Source of the DNA: Promethearchaeota archaeon | Lineage (GTDB): Archaea > Asgardarchaeota > Lokiarchaeia > Sigyniarchaeales > SOKP01 | Direction of reading: 5' to 3' | Assembly (NCBI GenBank): GCA_019894715.1 | Contig: JAGXOA010000199.1 | Coordinates: 1-43,412, forward strand | Length of the DNA stretch: 43,412 nucleotides | Shown: one piece after another, positions 6,725 to 16,062 of the stretch | How the letters are laid out: each line of letters starts with the position of its first letter | Numbering within the stretch: position 1 is the stretch's first letter | Notes under the pieces: generated by a model | Told to the model about the DNA's origin: nothing | Databases searched by the model: none | The model's input: only the letters and a program-made list of their open reading frames with translations | Position numbers and translations under genes: made by a program

Positions 6725-9700
6725 TTATTGTTGTTGTCTTCTTTTCCTTAGATATATCATAGCAAGGACAGTAATCCAAAAACTTACTAGAAATATAAAT
6801 AAATCATATCCAGGAATTACTCCGTCTTGATGTACTGCATCATCTACTATAACATAAACAGAATCAGTTGCATTGTTTCCACTTCCATCATTAACGGTAC
6901 AGGTATATTGATAAATACCTACTGATAAACCATCAATACTAACTGTTATTGAATCTCCAGAACTCCAAGAACCACTTGTAACTATCGTACCATTTTGAGT
7001 TATAGTATAGGTTGTAGGATTGTCATCTGTTGCTATCCAGGTAATAGAATTTCCAGTTTCACCTGCTTTATAGTAAACATCTGTTGGAGAATTAAGTTCT
7101 GGAACTTGTGTAGGTGCTTCTTCAACATCTACACTACCATCAATAGCGTTAGGAGTACCTATTGTGTTTGTATCCATATCTACTAATAATTCAATGGATA
7201 AATCTAATGAACTGTAACCTATGCCAACTGCGGTCCAGGTAATAGTTAATAAGTGGAGTTGTGAGCTTGGGCCTGTACCCATTACATTGAATCCAACTAT
7301 CGTAACATATGTTTCAAAAATATTTACTTCAGAAACAAATCCTTCACTACCAGCCACTATATCATTAATACTTGCTATTTGAATAACGGATTCATCGTAA
7401 GTAATATTAAAGCTATAATAATATAAATTATGACTACCTGTATCGACATAGATTTCAGTCTCAAAAGTGTCACCAACGGTTTGGGTTGATACTGAACTGA
7501 ACCATACATCTCCACCAGTAACAGGACCAACAGTTACAGTAACGGAGTCTGAATCAGATAATCCATCTCCATCATTGACAGTACAAGTATAGATATAAGA
7601 CCCTTCTGATAGACCATCAACACTCACAGTGATTCCAACACCAGAACTCCAAAAATCAGAAGCTACTTGAGTACCATTTTGAGTTATAGTATAGGTTGTT
7701 GGATTGTCATCTATCGCTATCCAGGTGATAGCATTTCCAGTCTCACCAAATTGATAGAAAACATCTGATGAAGAAATACAAACTGGAGCTTTTACAGGAC
7801 CTGCTTCTACAACTACACTACCATCAATATCAAAAGAATTACCTATTGTGATTATATAATTATCTGTTAAATCTATAATAGATAAATCTAATGAACTGTA
7901 ACCTACGCCAATTGCGGTCCAGGTAATGGTTAATACGTGGAGTTGAGAATTTGGGCCTGTACCCATTGGTTCGAATCCACATATCTTGACCAATCCATTA
8001 GCATTATCAAGATTGACTGCATTAATAAACCCTTCACTACCAGCCACTATATCATTAGCACTTGCTATTTGAATAATATCTTTATTGTAAGTAATATCAA
8101 AGCCATAGCAACCTAATTTCTGACTACCTGTATTAATATAGATCTCAGTCTCAAAAGTGTCACCAACGGTTTGGGTTGATACTGAGCTGAACCATACATT
8201 TCCAACAGTAACAGGAACGACTCTTACTCTAACGGAATCGGAATTAGATAATCCATCTCCATTATAAACGGTACAGGTATAGGTATGATAACCATCTGAT
8301 AGATCATCAACACTAACTGTTATTGAATCTCCAGAACTATAAGAACCAGAGGCTACTTGAATTCCATCTTGAGTAACTGTATAGGTTGTAGAATTATCAC
8401 CTGTAGCAATCCAAGTAATTGAATGTCCTGTAGTATCTTCTTGATAGTAAACATTTAAAGGAGAATTAAGAATTGGAGCTATTTCAGGAACTTCTTCTAT
8501 AATTGCCTTACCATAAACTCCTTTGGGAGTACCTACATTATTTAAATCTGTATCTACTAACTTCCTAACGATTATTCTTAAAGGACAGCTACCTGCACCA
8601 ACTGCGGTCCAGGTAATTGTTAATAAGTGGAGTTGAGAGCTCGGGCCTGTACCCATTTCATTGAATCCAGCTATCGTAACATATGTTTCAAAAATATTTA
8701 CTTCAGAAACAAATCCTTCACTACCAGCCACTATATCATTATTACTTGCTATTTGAATAGGTACTGTTCCCGTTTGAGGATTATGGTTTAGAATTATTAA
8801 TTCATAAGCACCTAAATTCTGACTACCTGTATTGACATAGATTTCAGTCTCAAAAGTGTCACCAACGGTTTGGGTTGATACTGAGCTGATCCATACATTT
8901 CCAGCAGCAACAGGAACGACATATACAGTAATGAGATATGACATAGACATTCCATCTTCATCATTAACGGTACAGGTATATCTATAAGTACCTTCTGATA
9001 GACCATCAACACTCAAGGTGATTTCAACACCAGAACTCCATGAATCAGAAGCTACTTGAGTTCCATCTCGAGTAACTGTATAGGATGTAGGATTGTCATC
9101 TATCGCTATCCAGGAAATTGAATGTCCTGTGGTACCTTCTTGATAGTAAACATTTGGTGATCCAATAAGTATTGGAGTTATTACAGGAGCTTTGTCTACA
9201 ACTACACTACCATCAATATCGTTAGGAATATCTATTGTGTTTCTATCTGTATCTAATAAAGTGTCAATGGTTAAATCTAATGGACTAATACCTTCGCCGA
9301 CTGCGGTCCAGGTAATTGTTAATAAGTGGATTTGAGAGCTTGGGCCTATACCCCATTTATCGAATCCAACTATTGTAACCAATCCATTAACATTATCAAT
9401 ATTGACTTCAGAAACAAATCCTTCACTAATAGGCTCTATATCTTCATCACTTGCTATTTGAATAACATCTTCATTGTAAGTAATATCAAATTCATAATTA
9501 CCTAAATTCTGACTACCAGTATCGACATAGATTTCAGTCTCAAAAGTATCTCCAACGGTTTTTTCGTGTACTGAGCTGAACCATACATCTCCACCACTAA
9601 CAGGAACAACAGTTAGAGTAAGAGATTTTGAATCAGATATTCCATCTCCATCATTAACGGTACAGGTATAGTTATAAGATCCTTCTGATAGACCATCAAC

Positions 9701-11290
9701 ATTTATTGTGATTGGATTACCAGAACCCCAAAAACCAGAATCTACTTGAGTACCATCTTGAGTTATAGTATAGGTCGTTGGATTTTCATCTATCACTATC
9801 CAAGTAATGGAATTTCCTGTACTATCGACATCTATCGAAATATCCTCTGTAGGCCTTATTATTGGTGCGGGTTCTAATTCATCTAGCCAATCTTTAACAA
9901 AATATCCAAAATAGTTATCATATGTATCTGGTTCTGTATCAAACCCATCTCTAAATTGCTTATCTTCAACATTCGGTATAGTATTAATATAGATACATTG
10001 ATTATCATGATATCTAGTAGTACTGTCACTAACACCATTTCCTAATAAATTCCACTCACAGTCAAACATGTGTGAATGATAAATATAATCAAAACACCAA
10101 GCAATCCATCCAATATTAGGCCATCCTTGAAAAAATTCCTTAAATTCATATCCCCAAAAAGAATTACCCCTAGTAGGATTAGGACCTTCTGCTTCATATC
10201 CCCATTCTGTTACTACTACAGGACGGAATCGAGCAGTATAACTAGACATATTTGTAACACCATGAGCAGGATAGAGATGTAATACATAAGCTATGTTACC
10301 ACCTGTAAAAAATAGACTTTCATCATAAGGTTCAGTGTCCCACAAAATATTCCCTGAATGTGGTAAAATTTGATTATAATGAGGACCACCTACTAGAATT
10401 ATATTATTAGCTTTACCTGTTGTGTTATACTTTAATCGACAAATATCTCGATCCGAAACAGTAGGTTTTCGTACATCATTGACTTGATCTATAAGTGGTT
10501 GATATTGACTCCAATTACCACTTCGGATTGCATCAATCATTCCTTGAGCATAAGGCATCCAGGAAAGCCAGTCTCCGCCTCCATGAGGTTCATTCCATAG
10601 TTCAAAAAGTACAGCGGAATTATTTGCATATTTACCACACATATAGTTCCAAAATTCGACAGTTTCTGCTAGACACAATGGATCATTATATCCCCAACCC
10701 CACATACCATGCCAGTCAAGAATAACATAATATCCCTTGGAAACACAATATTGAACAGCAGGATCAATAATTAAATTAAAATAATCATTATGAGACATTT
10801 TGAAAAAACGTGTACTCGGAAATATTTCACTATTATAATCTAATACCCAACCATGCGGACCTGTTTCATCATCAACCCATGGATGCATTGGTAATCTAAT
10901 TGTATTTACCTTAAAACCATACACATCAAGAAAATCTATTATATCTTCAAATGAAGTTGGTCTTGCATGACTTCTATGACCTTCATAAATTGCTTGAAGT
11001 TCAGTAACAGATACTCCTCTTAATTGGACTTCATTACCCAAAGCATCAGTAATCCACTTTCCTCGTACTTCTAGACTAGGTATATTATGTGTTTTGGAAT
11101 TAAGTACCATAGAGTCTGATGATATGGGATTGGCCCTCACAAGGCCTGGTGTACTAGAGCTAAGTGTTATAGAATCTGGTGTTTTAGAAATAGAAGGCTC
11201 TGATGTTGATAAATTAATATTCATTGTTAAAAAAAATCCCATCAATGTTATGATTAATATTAGAACAGTTGTAATTTTTCGATGTTTCAT
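6725..11290 (-). CDS. GH5 cellulase with cohesin-like and Ig-like repeats, surface-anchored
   Basis: 1521 residues. A signal peptide covers about 1-30 (basic KHRK, then a hydrophobic run). Residues about 70-430 are a glycoside hydrolase family 5 domain: RGVS (91-94), DWH (192-194), the acid/base in WNEP (Glu234), HLY (338-340) and the nucleophile in TEWG (Glu362), as in endo-beta-1,4-glucanases. Then follow alternating Ig/cadherin-like modules (five, each with S-I-T-W-I-A ... Y-T-C-T-V-N-D-G-D-G) and cohesin-like modules (four, each beginning V-W-F-S-S-V and containing V-G-D-T-F-E-T-E-I-Y-V). The C-terminus is IPGYD, a membrane helix and RKRRQQQ, a sorting or anchor signal. A likely extracellular polysaccharide hydrolase. 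A GAGG ribosome-binding site lies about 10 nt before the ATG. No dockerin module was seen in the window. Confidence 0.85.
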   Translation of the reverse strand: MKHRKITTVLILIITLMGFFLTMNINLSTSEPSISKTPDSITLSSSTPGLVRANPISSDSMVLNSKTHNIPSLEVRGKWITDALGNEVQLRGVSVTELQAIYEGHRSHARPTSFEDIIDFLDVYGFKVNTIRLPMHPWVDDETGPHGWVLDYNSEIFPSTRFFKMSHNDYFNLIIDPAVQYCVSKGYYVILDWHGMWGWGYNDPLCLAETVEFWNYMCGKYANNSAVLFELWNEPHGGGDWLSWMPYAQGMIDAIRSGNWSQYQPLIDQVNDVRKPTVSDRDICRLKYNTTGKANNIILVGGPHYNQILPHSGNILWDTEPYDESLFFTGGNIAYVLHLYPAHGVTNMSSYTARFRPVVVTEWGYEAEGPNPTRGNSFWGYEFKEFFQGWPNIGWIAWCFDYIYHSHMFDCEWNLLGNGVSDSTTRYHDNQCIYINTIPNVEDKQFRDGFDTEPDTYDNYFGYFVKDWLDELEPAPIIRPTEDISIDVDSTGNSITWIVIDENPTTYTITQDGTQVDSGFWGSGNPITINVDGLSEGSYNYTCTVNDGDGISDSKSLTLTVVPVSGGDVWFSSVHEKTVGDTFETEIYVDTGSQNLGNYEFDITYNEDVIQIASDEDIEPISEGFVSEVNIDNVNGLVTIVGFDKWGIGPSSQIHLLTITWTAVGEGISPLDLTIDTLLDTDRNTIDIPNDIDGSVVVDKAPVITPILIGSPNVYYQEGTTGHSISWIAIDDNPTSYTVTRDGTQVASDSWSSGVEITLSVDGLSEGTYRYTCTVNDEDGMSMSYLITVYVVPVAAGNVWISSVSTQTVGDTFETEIYVNTGSQNLGAYELIILNHNPQTGTVPIQIASNNDIVAGSEGFVSEVNIFETYVTIAGFNEMGTGPSSQLHLLTITWTAVGAGSCPLRIIVRKLVDTDLNNVGTPKGVYGKAIIEEVPEIAPILNSPLNVYYQEDTTGHSITWIATGDNSTTYTVTQDGIQVASGSYSSGDSITVSVDDLSDGYHTYTCTVYNGDGLSNSDSVRVRVVPVTVGNVWFSSVSTQTVGDTFETEIYINTGSQKLGCYGFDITYNKDIIQIASANDIVAGSEGFINAVNLDNANGLVKICGFEPMGTGPNSQLHVLTITWTAIGVGYSSLDLSIIDLTDNYIITIGNSFDIDGSVVVEAGPVKAPVCISSSDVFYQFGETGNAITWIAIDDNPTTYTITQNGTQVASDFWSSGVGITVSVDGLSEGSYIYTCTVNDGDGLSDSDSVTVTVGPVTGGDVWFSSVSTQTVGDTFETEIYVDTGSHNLYYYSFNITYDESVIQIASINDIVAGSEGFVSEVNIFETYVTIVGFNVMGTGPSSQLHLLTITWTAVGIGYSSLDLSIELLVDMDTNTIGTPNAIDGSVDVEEAPTQVPELNSPTDVYYKAGETGNSITWIATDDNPTTYTITQNGTIVTSGSWSSGDSITVSIDGLSVGIYQYTCTVNDGSGNNATDSVYVIVDDAVHQDGVIPGYDLFIFLVSFWITVLAMIYLRKRRQQQ

Positions 11291-11386
11291 TTTTAAAAAT
11301 TCCTCTAATTTTTTTGTATTTTTATTCTATTTTTTTTTGTATAATTATTTAATAAATGCGAAGAGAATATTTTTAATAAAGGTATA

Positions 11387-11406
11387 TGGACAAAAAGTGA
11401 AATTTT
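11387..11406 (-). promoter_or_regulatory. Shared upstream motif, copy c (GH5 gene)
   Basis: An identical 20-bp block 97 bp upstream of the GH5 gene start, preceded on the minus strand by the same flank as copy e. Between it and the ATG lies an A/T-rich TATA-like stretch (TTTATTAAAAATATT) shared with the paralogue. Confidence 0.65.
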
Positions 11407-11506
11407 GACAGAAAAAAAAAGATATAATAATGAGAAATCATTAGATTTTGGATTAGGTTATAATAGACAACGCTTTAATCATTGTAAACTCATTATAAAA
11501 AGGGAG

Positions 11507-11526
11507 TTTAACAAAAAATGAAATTT
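11507..11526 (-). promoter_or_regulatory. Degenerate copy d of the shared motif in a duplicated flank
   Basis: A diverged version of the block (GG to AA and GTG to ATG changes). The surrounding 11507-11624 is closely similar to 6614-6724, the sequence behind the GH5 gene. It is therefore the duplicated 3' flank of the paralogous gene and no longer lies in front of a regulator gene, which may explain its decay. The rest of the 11291-11624 gap holds only the GH5 promoter region and A/T-rich sequence. Confidence 0.55.
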
Positions 11527-11624
11527 TGAAAGTCTATACCAATATTAGATGATTATTATTCTAAACTATTACAGATTAAATGCGAAAAAATAATTAAAAA
11601 TTTTAATGTTAAAAAAAAAAAAAA

Positions 11625-14600
11625 TTATTGTTGTTGTCTTCTTTTCCTTAGATATATCATAGCAAGGACAGTAATCCAAAAACTTACTAGAAATATAAAT
11701 AAATCATATCCCGGAATTACTCCGTCTTGATGTACTACATCATCTACTATAACATAAACAGAATCAGTTGCATTGTTTCCACTTCCATCATTAACGGTAC
11801 AGGTAAATTGATAATTATCTACTGATAAACCATCAACACTAACTGTTATTGAATCTCCAGAACTCCAAGAACCACTCGCAACTATCGTACCATTTCGAGT
11901 TATAATATAGGTTGTAGGATTGTCATCTGTTGCTATCCAAGTAATAGAAACTCCAGTTTCACCTGCTTTATAGTAAACATCTGGTGGAGAATTAAGTTCT
12001 GGAACTTGTGTAGGTGCTTCTTCAACATCTACACTACCATCAATAGCGTTAGGAGTACCTATTGTGTTTGTATCCATATCTACTAAATCTTCAATTAAAT
12101 CTTCAATGGATAAATCTAATGAACTGTTACCTACGCCAACTGCGGTCCAGGTAATAGTTAATAAGTGAAGTTGTGAGCTTGGGCCTGTACTCATTGCTTC
12201 GAATCCACCTATCCTAACTATTCCATTAGCATTATTAAGATTGACCATAGAAACAAATCCTTCAGCACCAGCTGCTATATCATTAATACATGCTATTTGA
12301 ATAACGGATTCATTGTAAGTAATATTAAATGAATAGCAACATAAATTCTGACTACCTGTATCGACATAGATTTCAGTCTCAAAAGTGTCACCAACAGTTT
12401 GGGTTGATACTGAACTGAACCATACATCTCCACCAGTAACAGGACCAACAGTTACAGTAACGGAGTCTGAATCAGATAATCCATCTCCATCATTGACAGT
12501 ACAAGTATAGATATAAGAACCTTCTGATAGACCATCAACACTCACAGTGATTCCAACACCAGAACTCCATGAATCAGAAGCTACTTGAGTACCATCTCGA
12601 GTAACTGTATAGATTGTAGGAATGTCATCTGTTCCTATCCAGGTAATAGAATTTCTAGTTTCACCTGGTTGATAGAAAACATCTGATGGAGAATTAAGAA
12701 CTGGAGCTTTTGCAGGACCTCCTTCTACAACTACATTACCTTCAAGATCATAAGGAGTACCTATTGTGTTTGTATCTGTATCTACTAAATCATTAATGGA
12801 TAAATGTAATGAACTTCTACCTGCACCAACTGCGGTCCAGGTAATGGTTAATATGTGGAGTTGAGTGCTTGGGCCTGTACCCATTGGTTCGAATCCAGCT
12901 ATCATAACCATTCCATTAGCATTATCAATATTGACTATAGAAACAAATCCTTCAACACCAGCTGCTATATCATTATCACTTGCTATTTGAATAACGGACT
13001 CATCGTAAGCAATAACAAATCCATAAGCCCCTAACCTCTGACTACCTGTATTGACATAGATCTCAGTCCCAAAAGTATCACCAACGATTTGAGTTGATAC
13101 TGAGCTGAACCATACATTTCCACCCGTAGCAGGAACGACTTTTACCATAACGAAGTTTGAATCAGATAATCCATCTCCATCATTAATGGTACAGGTATAT
13201 TGATAAATACCTACTGATAAACCATCAACACTAACTGTTATTGAATCTCCAGAACTCCAAGAACCACTTGCAACTATCGTACCATTTTGAGTTATAATAT
13301 AGGTTGTAGGATTGTCATCTGTCGCTATCCAAATAATTGAATGTCCTGTAGTACCTTCTTGATAGTCAAAAGCTAATGGATAACTAAGAACTGGAGCTTG
13401 TGTAGGTGCTATTTCTACAACTACACTCTCATCGATAGCGTTAGGAGTACCTATTGTGTTTGTATGCATATCTACTAAATCATAAATGGTTAAATCTAAT
13501 GAACTGTTACCTGCACCAACTGCGGCCCAGGTAATGGTTAATAAGTGGAGTTGAGTGCTTGGGCCTGTACCCATTGGTTCGAATCCAGCTATCATAACCA
13601 TTCCATTAGTATTATCAATATTGAACATAGAAACAAATCCTTCAGCACCAGCTGCTATATCATTATCACTTGCTATTTGAATAACGGACTCATCGTAAGT
13701 AATATTAAATCCATAAGCGGCTATATTCTGACTACCTGTATTGACATAGATCTCAGTCTCAAAAGTGTCACCAACGGTTTGAGTTGATACTGAGCTGAAC
13801 CATACATTTCCAACATCAGCATGAACGACTTTTACCATAACGAAGTTTGAATCAGATAATCCATCTCCATCATTAACGGTACAGGTATATTGATAAATAC
13901 CTACTGATAAACCATCAACACTAACTGTTATTGAATCTTCAGAACGATAAGAACCAGAGGCTACTTGAGTTACATTTTGAGTATCTGGATAGGTTATTCG
14001 AGTAACTGTATAGGTTGTAGGATTGTCATCTGTCGCTATCCAAATAATTGAATGTCCCGTAGTACCTTCTTCATAGTAAAAAGCTAATGGATAACTAAGA
14101 ACTGGAGCTTGTGCAGAACCTCCTTCTACAACTACACTACCTTCAATAGCGTTAGGAGTACCTATATCGGTGTAACTTATATCTGATAAAGTGTCAATGG
14201 TTAAATCTAATGAACTGTTACCTGCACCAACTGCGGTCCAGATAATTGTTAATAAGTGAAGTTGAGAGCTTGGGCCTATACCCATTGCATCGATTCCAAC
14301 TAATGTAACCAACCCATTAGCATTATCAATATTGATTGTAGAAACAAATCCTTCAGCACCAGCCACTATATCATTAGCACTTGCTATTTGAATAATGGAT
14401 TCATTGTAAGCAATTTTAAATGCATAAAGAGTTATAGTCTGCATACCTGTATCGACATAGATCTCAGTCTCAAAAGTATTTCCAACAGTTTGGGTTGGTA
14501 CTGAGCTGAACCATACATCTCCACTTCCAGATAATTTAAGTGTTTTAGAAATAGAAGCCTCTGGTGTTGATAAATTAATATTCATTGTTAAGAAGAACCC

Positions 14601-14651
14601 CATAAATACTGTGCATAATATTAGAATAGTCGTAATTTTTCGATGTTTCAT
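11625..14651 (-). CDS. Cohesin-like/Ig-like repeat surface protein (scaffoldin-like paralogue)
   Basis: 1008 residues with the same signal peptide (MKHRKITT...) and the same C-terminal IPGYD-helix-RKRRQQQ anchor as the GH5 protein, but no catalytic domain. After the signal peptide come four cohesin-like modules (V-W-F-S-S-V ... V-G-D-T-F-E-T-E-I-Y-V ... hydrophobic strands ... L-H-L-L-T-I-T-W-T-A-V-G) alternating with four Ig-like modules. Repeats are very similar at DNA level within and between the two genes, which points to recent tandem duplication and exchange. The role is inferred as an extracellular scaffold or adhesin; cohesins bind dockerins, but no dockerin partner is seen here. The 5' region (GAGG site, TATA-like stretch, 20-bp motif) is nearly the same as that of the GH5 gene. 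Confidence 0.8.
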   Translation of the reverse strand: MKHRKITTILILCTVFMGFFLTMNINLSTPEASISKTLKLSGSGDVWFSSVPTQTVGNTFETEIYVDTGMQTITLYAFKIAYNESIIQIASANDIVAGAEGFVSTINIDNANGLVTLVGIDAMGIGPSSQLHLLTIIWTAVGAGNSSLDLTIDTLSDISYTDIGTPNAIEGSVVVEGGSAQAPVLSYPLAFYYEEGTTGHSIIWIATDDNPTTYTVTRITYPDTQNVTQVASGSYRSEDSITVSVDGLSVGIYQYTCTVNDGDGLSDSNFVMVKVVHADVGNVWFSSVSTQTVGDTFETEIYVNTGSQNIAAYGFNITYDESVIQIASDNDIAAGAEGFVSMFNIDNTNGMVMIAGFEPMGTGPSTQLHLLTITWAAVGAGNSSLDLTIYDLVDMHTNTIGTPNAIDESVVVEIAPTQAPVLSYPLAFDYQEGTTGHSIIWIATDDNPTTYIITQNGTIVASGSWSSGDSITVSVDGLSVGIYQYTCTINDGDGLSDSNFVMVKVVPATGGNVWFSSVSTQIVGDTFGTEIYVNTGSQRLGAYGFVIAYDESVIQIASDNDIAAGVEGFVSIVNIDNANGMVMIAGFEPMGTGPSTQLHILTITWTAVGAGRSSLHLSINDLVDTDTNTIGTPYDLEGNVVVEGGPAKAPVLNSPSDVFYQPGETRNSITWIGTDDIPTIYTVTRDGTQVASDSWSSGVGITVSVDGLSEGSYIYTCTVNDGDGLSDSDSVTVTVGPVTGGDVWFSSVSTQTVGDTFETEIYVDTGSQNLCCYSFNITYNESVIQIACINDIAAGAEGFVSMVNLNNANGIVRIGGFEAMSTGPSSQLHLLTITWTAVGVGNSSLDLSIEDLIEDLVDMDTNTIGTPNAIDGSVDVEEAPTQVPELNSPPDVYYKAGETGVSITWIATDDNPTTYIITRNGTIVASGSWSSGDSITVSVDGLSVDNYQFTCTVNDGSGNNATDSVYVIVDDVVHQDGVIPGYDLFIFLVSFWITVLAMIYLRKRRQQQ

Positions 14652-14745
14652 TTTTCAAAATTCCTCTAATTTTCTTGTATTTTTATTCTTTTTTTTTGTA
14701 TAATAATTTAATAATTCTGAAGAGATGTCTTTTAATAAAGGTATA

Positions 14746-14764
14746 TGGACAAAAAGTGAAATTT
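14746..14764 (-). promoter_or_regulatory. Shared upstream motif, copy e (scaffoldin-like gene)
   Basis: The same block, 95 bp upstream of the paralogue's start codon, almost exactly the spacing seen for the GH5 gene (97 bp). Confidence 0.65.
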
Positions 14765-14793
14765 CTATAAGAATAATATAGATTTTTCTTGAG

Positions 14794-14817
14794 AACTCGT
14801 TTTAGAACGAGTTTTTT
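14794..14817. terminator. 8-bp perfect hairpin followed by T-run
   Basis: AACTCGTT (14794-14801), loop TTAG, AACGAGTT (14806-14813), then TTTT. On the plus strand this has the form of an intrinsic terminator. No plus-strand gene ends here. On the minus strand it would lie about 40 bp behind the broken acetyltransferase region at 14852 and could stop that transcript before it enters the scaffoldin promoter. Confidence 0.45.
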
Positions 14818-14851
14818 AACTTATATCTATAAATTGAAAAAGAGTAAAATA

Positions 14852-15191
14852 TTAATTTAAATGTTTTTTAACCTCTTTAAGTGCATTTCTTGCTTCATTT
14901 AAATGAATTAAATCTTCAATCTCCTCTAGATATTTTACAGGGTATTTTATTCCATTCTATTGATTGTTTTTGATTTAAAACAACAGAACCGATTATTCTA
15001 TCTGGAAATGTAAGGATAAATAATTCATTTTTATCTAGAGATGTTTTAATAAATTCTTTATTTGGATAGCCATTTCCCCAATCACCCCATTGAAAAATAT
15101 TATTTTTTAATAATTTTTGTTTTGTTCTATTATGAAGTGATAATAATTCTTCCATTTTCCTTTCTTTTGCTAACCTAAAGATTTCAATCAT
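14852..15191 (-). pseudogene. GNAT acetyltransferase, truncated
   Basis: The 91-residue frame (15191-14916) reads like the N-terminal half of a GNAT N-acetyltransferase: I-F-R-L-A-K-E at the first strand, W-G-N-G-Y-P-N-K-E-F-I, E-L-F-I-L, I-I-G-S-V-V-L-N-Q, then EW. The family continues with the acetyl-CoA-binding Q/R-x-x-G-x-G/A motif, which is missing. In another frame of the same strand the sequence runs on (to the stop at 14852-14854) as a charged helix rich in E, L and K, ending KEVKKHLN, which looks like the C-terminal end of an unrelated gene. The gene is therefore a fragment joined to another fragment, and is not expected to be active. Confidence 0.6.
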
Positions 15192-15209
15192 ATAAAATGA
15201 GAGATATTA

Positions 15210-15884
15210 TTATTTTAATTTTAGTTTCTGTTTTAAATCGATTATTGCCTTATCAAATAATTCTTTTTGTTTTCCATCCTGCACTGATTTTTCTAAATTA
15301 TCTAATTGACTAATTCTTTTTTCCGCCCAATCAAAATCTTTTCCTTCGAAAAAAGCTTTAATTTTATTAGACATATCATAAAATAATGAATTTTTTCCTT
15401 CATAAGCATAGCAATATGCAAGACATAAATAAATAGACCAAGAATCTTGTTCCCATATGTATTTATATTTTTTATTTTTTGCACTTTCTATTATTTTTGC
15501 TGGAGAATCATGTGAATTAAAAAAATCTTTTCCTATTTTTTTTACATACTTTGTGATTTTATTTATTCCTTTTTTATCTAGTACAACCCATTCTTGCTGT
15601 CCTTTAATTAGTTTATCCATGCGGAAACCATAATTTAAAATAAGGAAATTTTCAGGAATAAATAAGGGTTGAATAAAGAAAGTTATACATACAGCTCGTT
15701 TCGAATATGATCGTTGAAAATATATGCCTTGTATAATATTATTTTTTACAGATAATAGTGTCTCAGGATCATAATGAATAAATTTAAATTCTTTTTTCAT
15801 CCATTTAAAATCTTTAGATATTGTTTTTTTTATCTCTTTCTCAGTATATTCACTATTATTATTTGTATTTTTCATAAATATCAT
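15210..15884 (-). CDS. Hypothetical protein, soluble, alpha/beta
   Basis: 224 residues with no signal peptide or membrane segment; an internal Met at residue 4 is an alternative start. The N-terminal part has alternating beta strands (Q-G-I-Y-F-Q-R-S-Y, V-C-I-T-F-F-I-Q-P-L-F, I-L-N-Y-G-F-R-M), the C-terminal part (about 140-224) is helical and lysine-rich, with W-S-I-Y-L-C-L-A-Y-C-Y-A-Y. The strand pattern followed by helices recalls DUF4304-type or immunity-like proteins, but I cannot name a family. It is divergent from the Imm52-like gene at 16063, sharing its 178-bp upstream region. Confidence 0.55.
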   Translation of the reverse strand: MIFMKNTNNNSEYTEKEIKKTISKDFKWMKKEFKFIHYDPETLLSVKNNIIQGIYFQRSYSKRAVCITFFIQPLFIPENFLILNYGFRMDKLIKGQQEWVVLDKKGINKITKYVKKIGKDFFNSHDSPAKIIESAKNKKYKYIWEQDSWSIYLCLAYCYAYEGKNSLFYDMSNKIKAFFEGKDFDWAEKRISQLDNLEKSVQDGKQKELFDKAIIDLKQKLKLK

Positions 15885-16062
15885 TCAATTAATTTAATTT
15901 TTATAATAGATTTTTTTTTTCCTCTATTGATAAATTGATAAATAATCTTATTAATATAAAAGATTCTTATTTGGACTATTAATTATGATGATCCCTAAAG
16001 TTTTTATTTAATTGTTATTTAATGTTGAAATAATCCATTTATGAATAGAGATATTATTTTAA

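Noticed and set aside
6725-14651. Plus-strand open frames inside the repeat genes (for example near 6995, 10076, 13545)
   Set aside because: They mirror the repeat genes on the other strand, recur with the repeats and have no ribosome-binding sites or domains.
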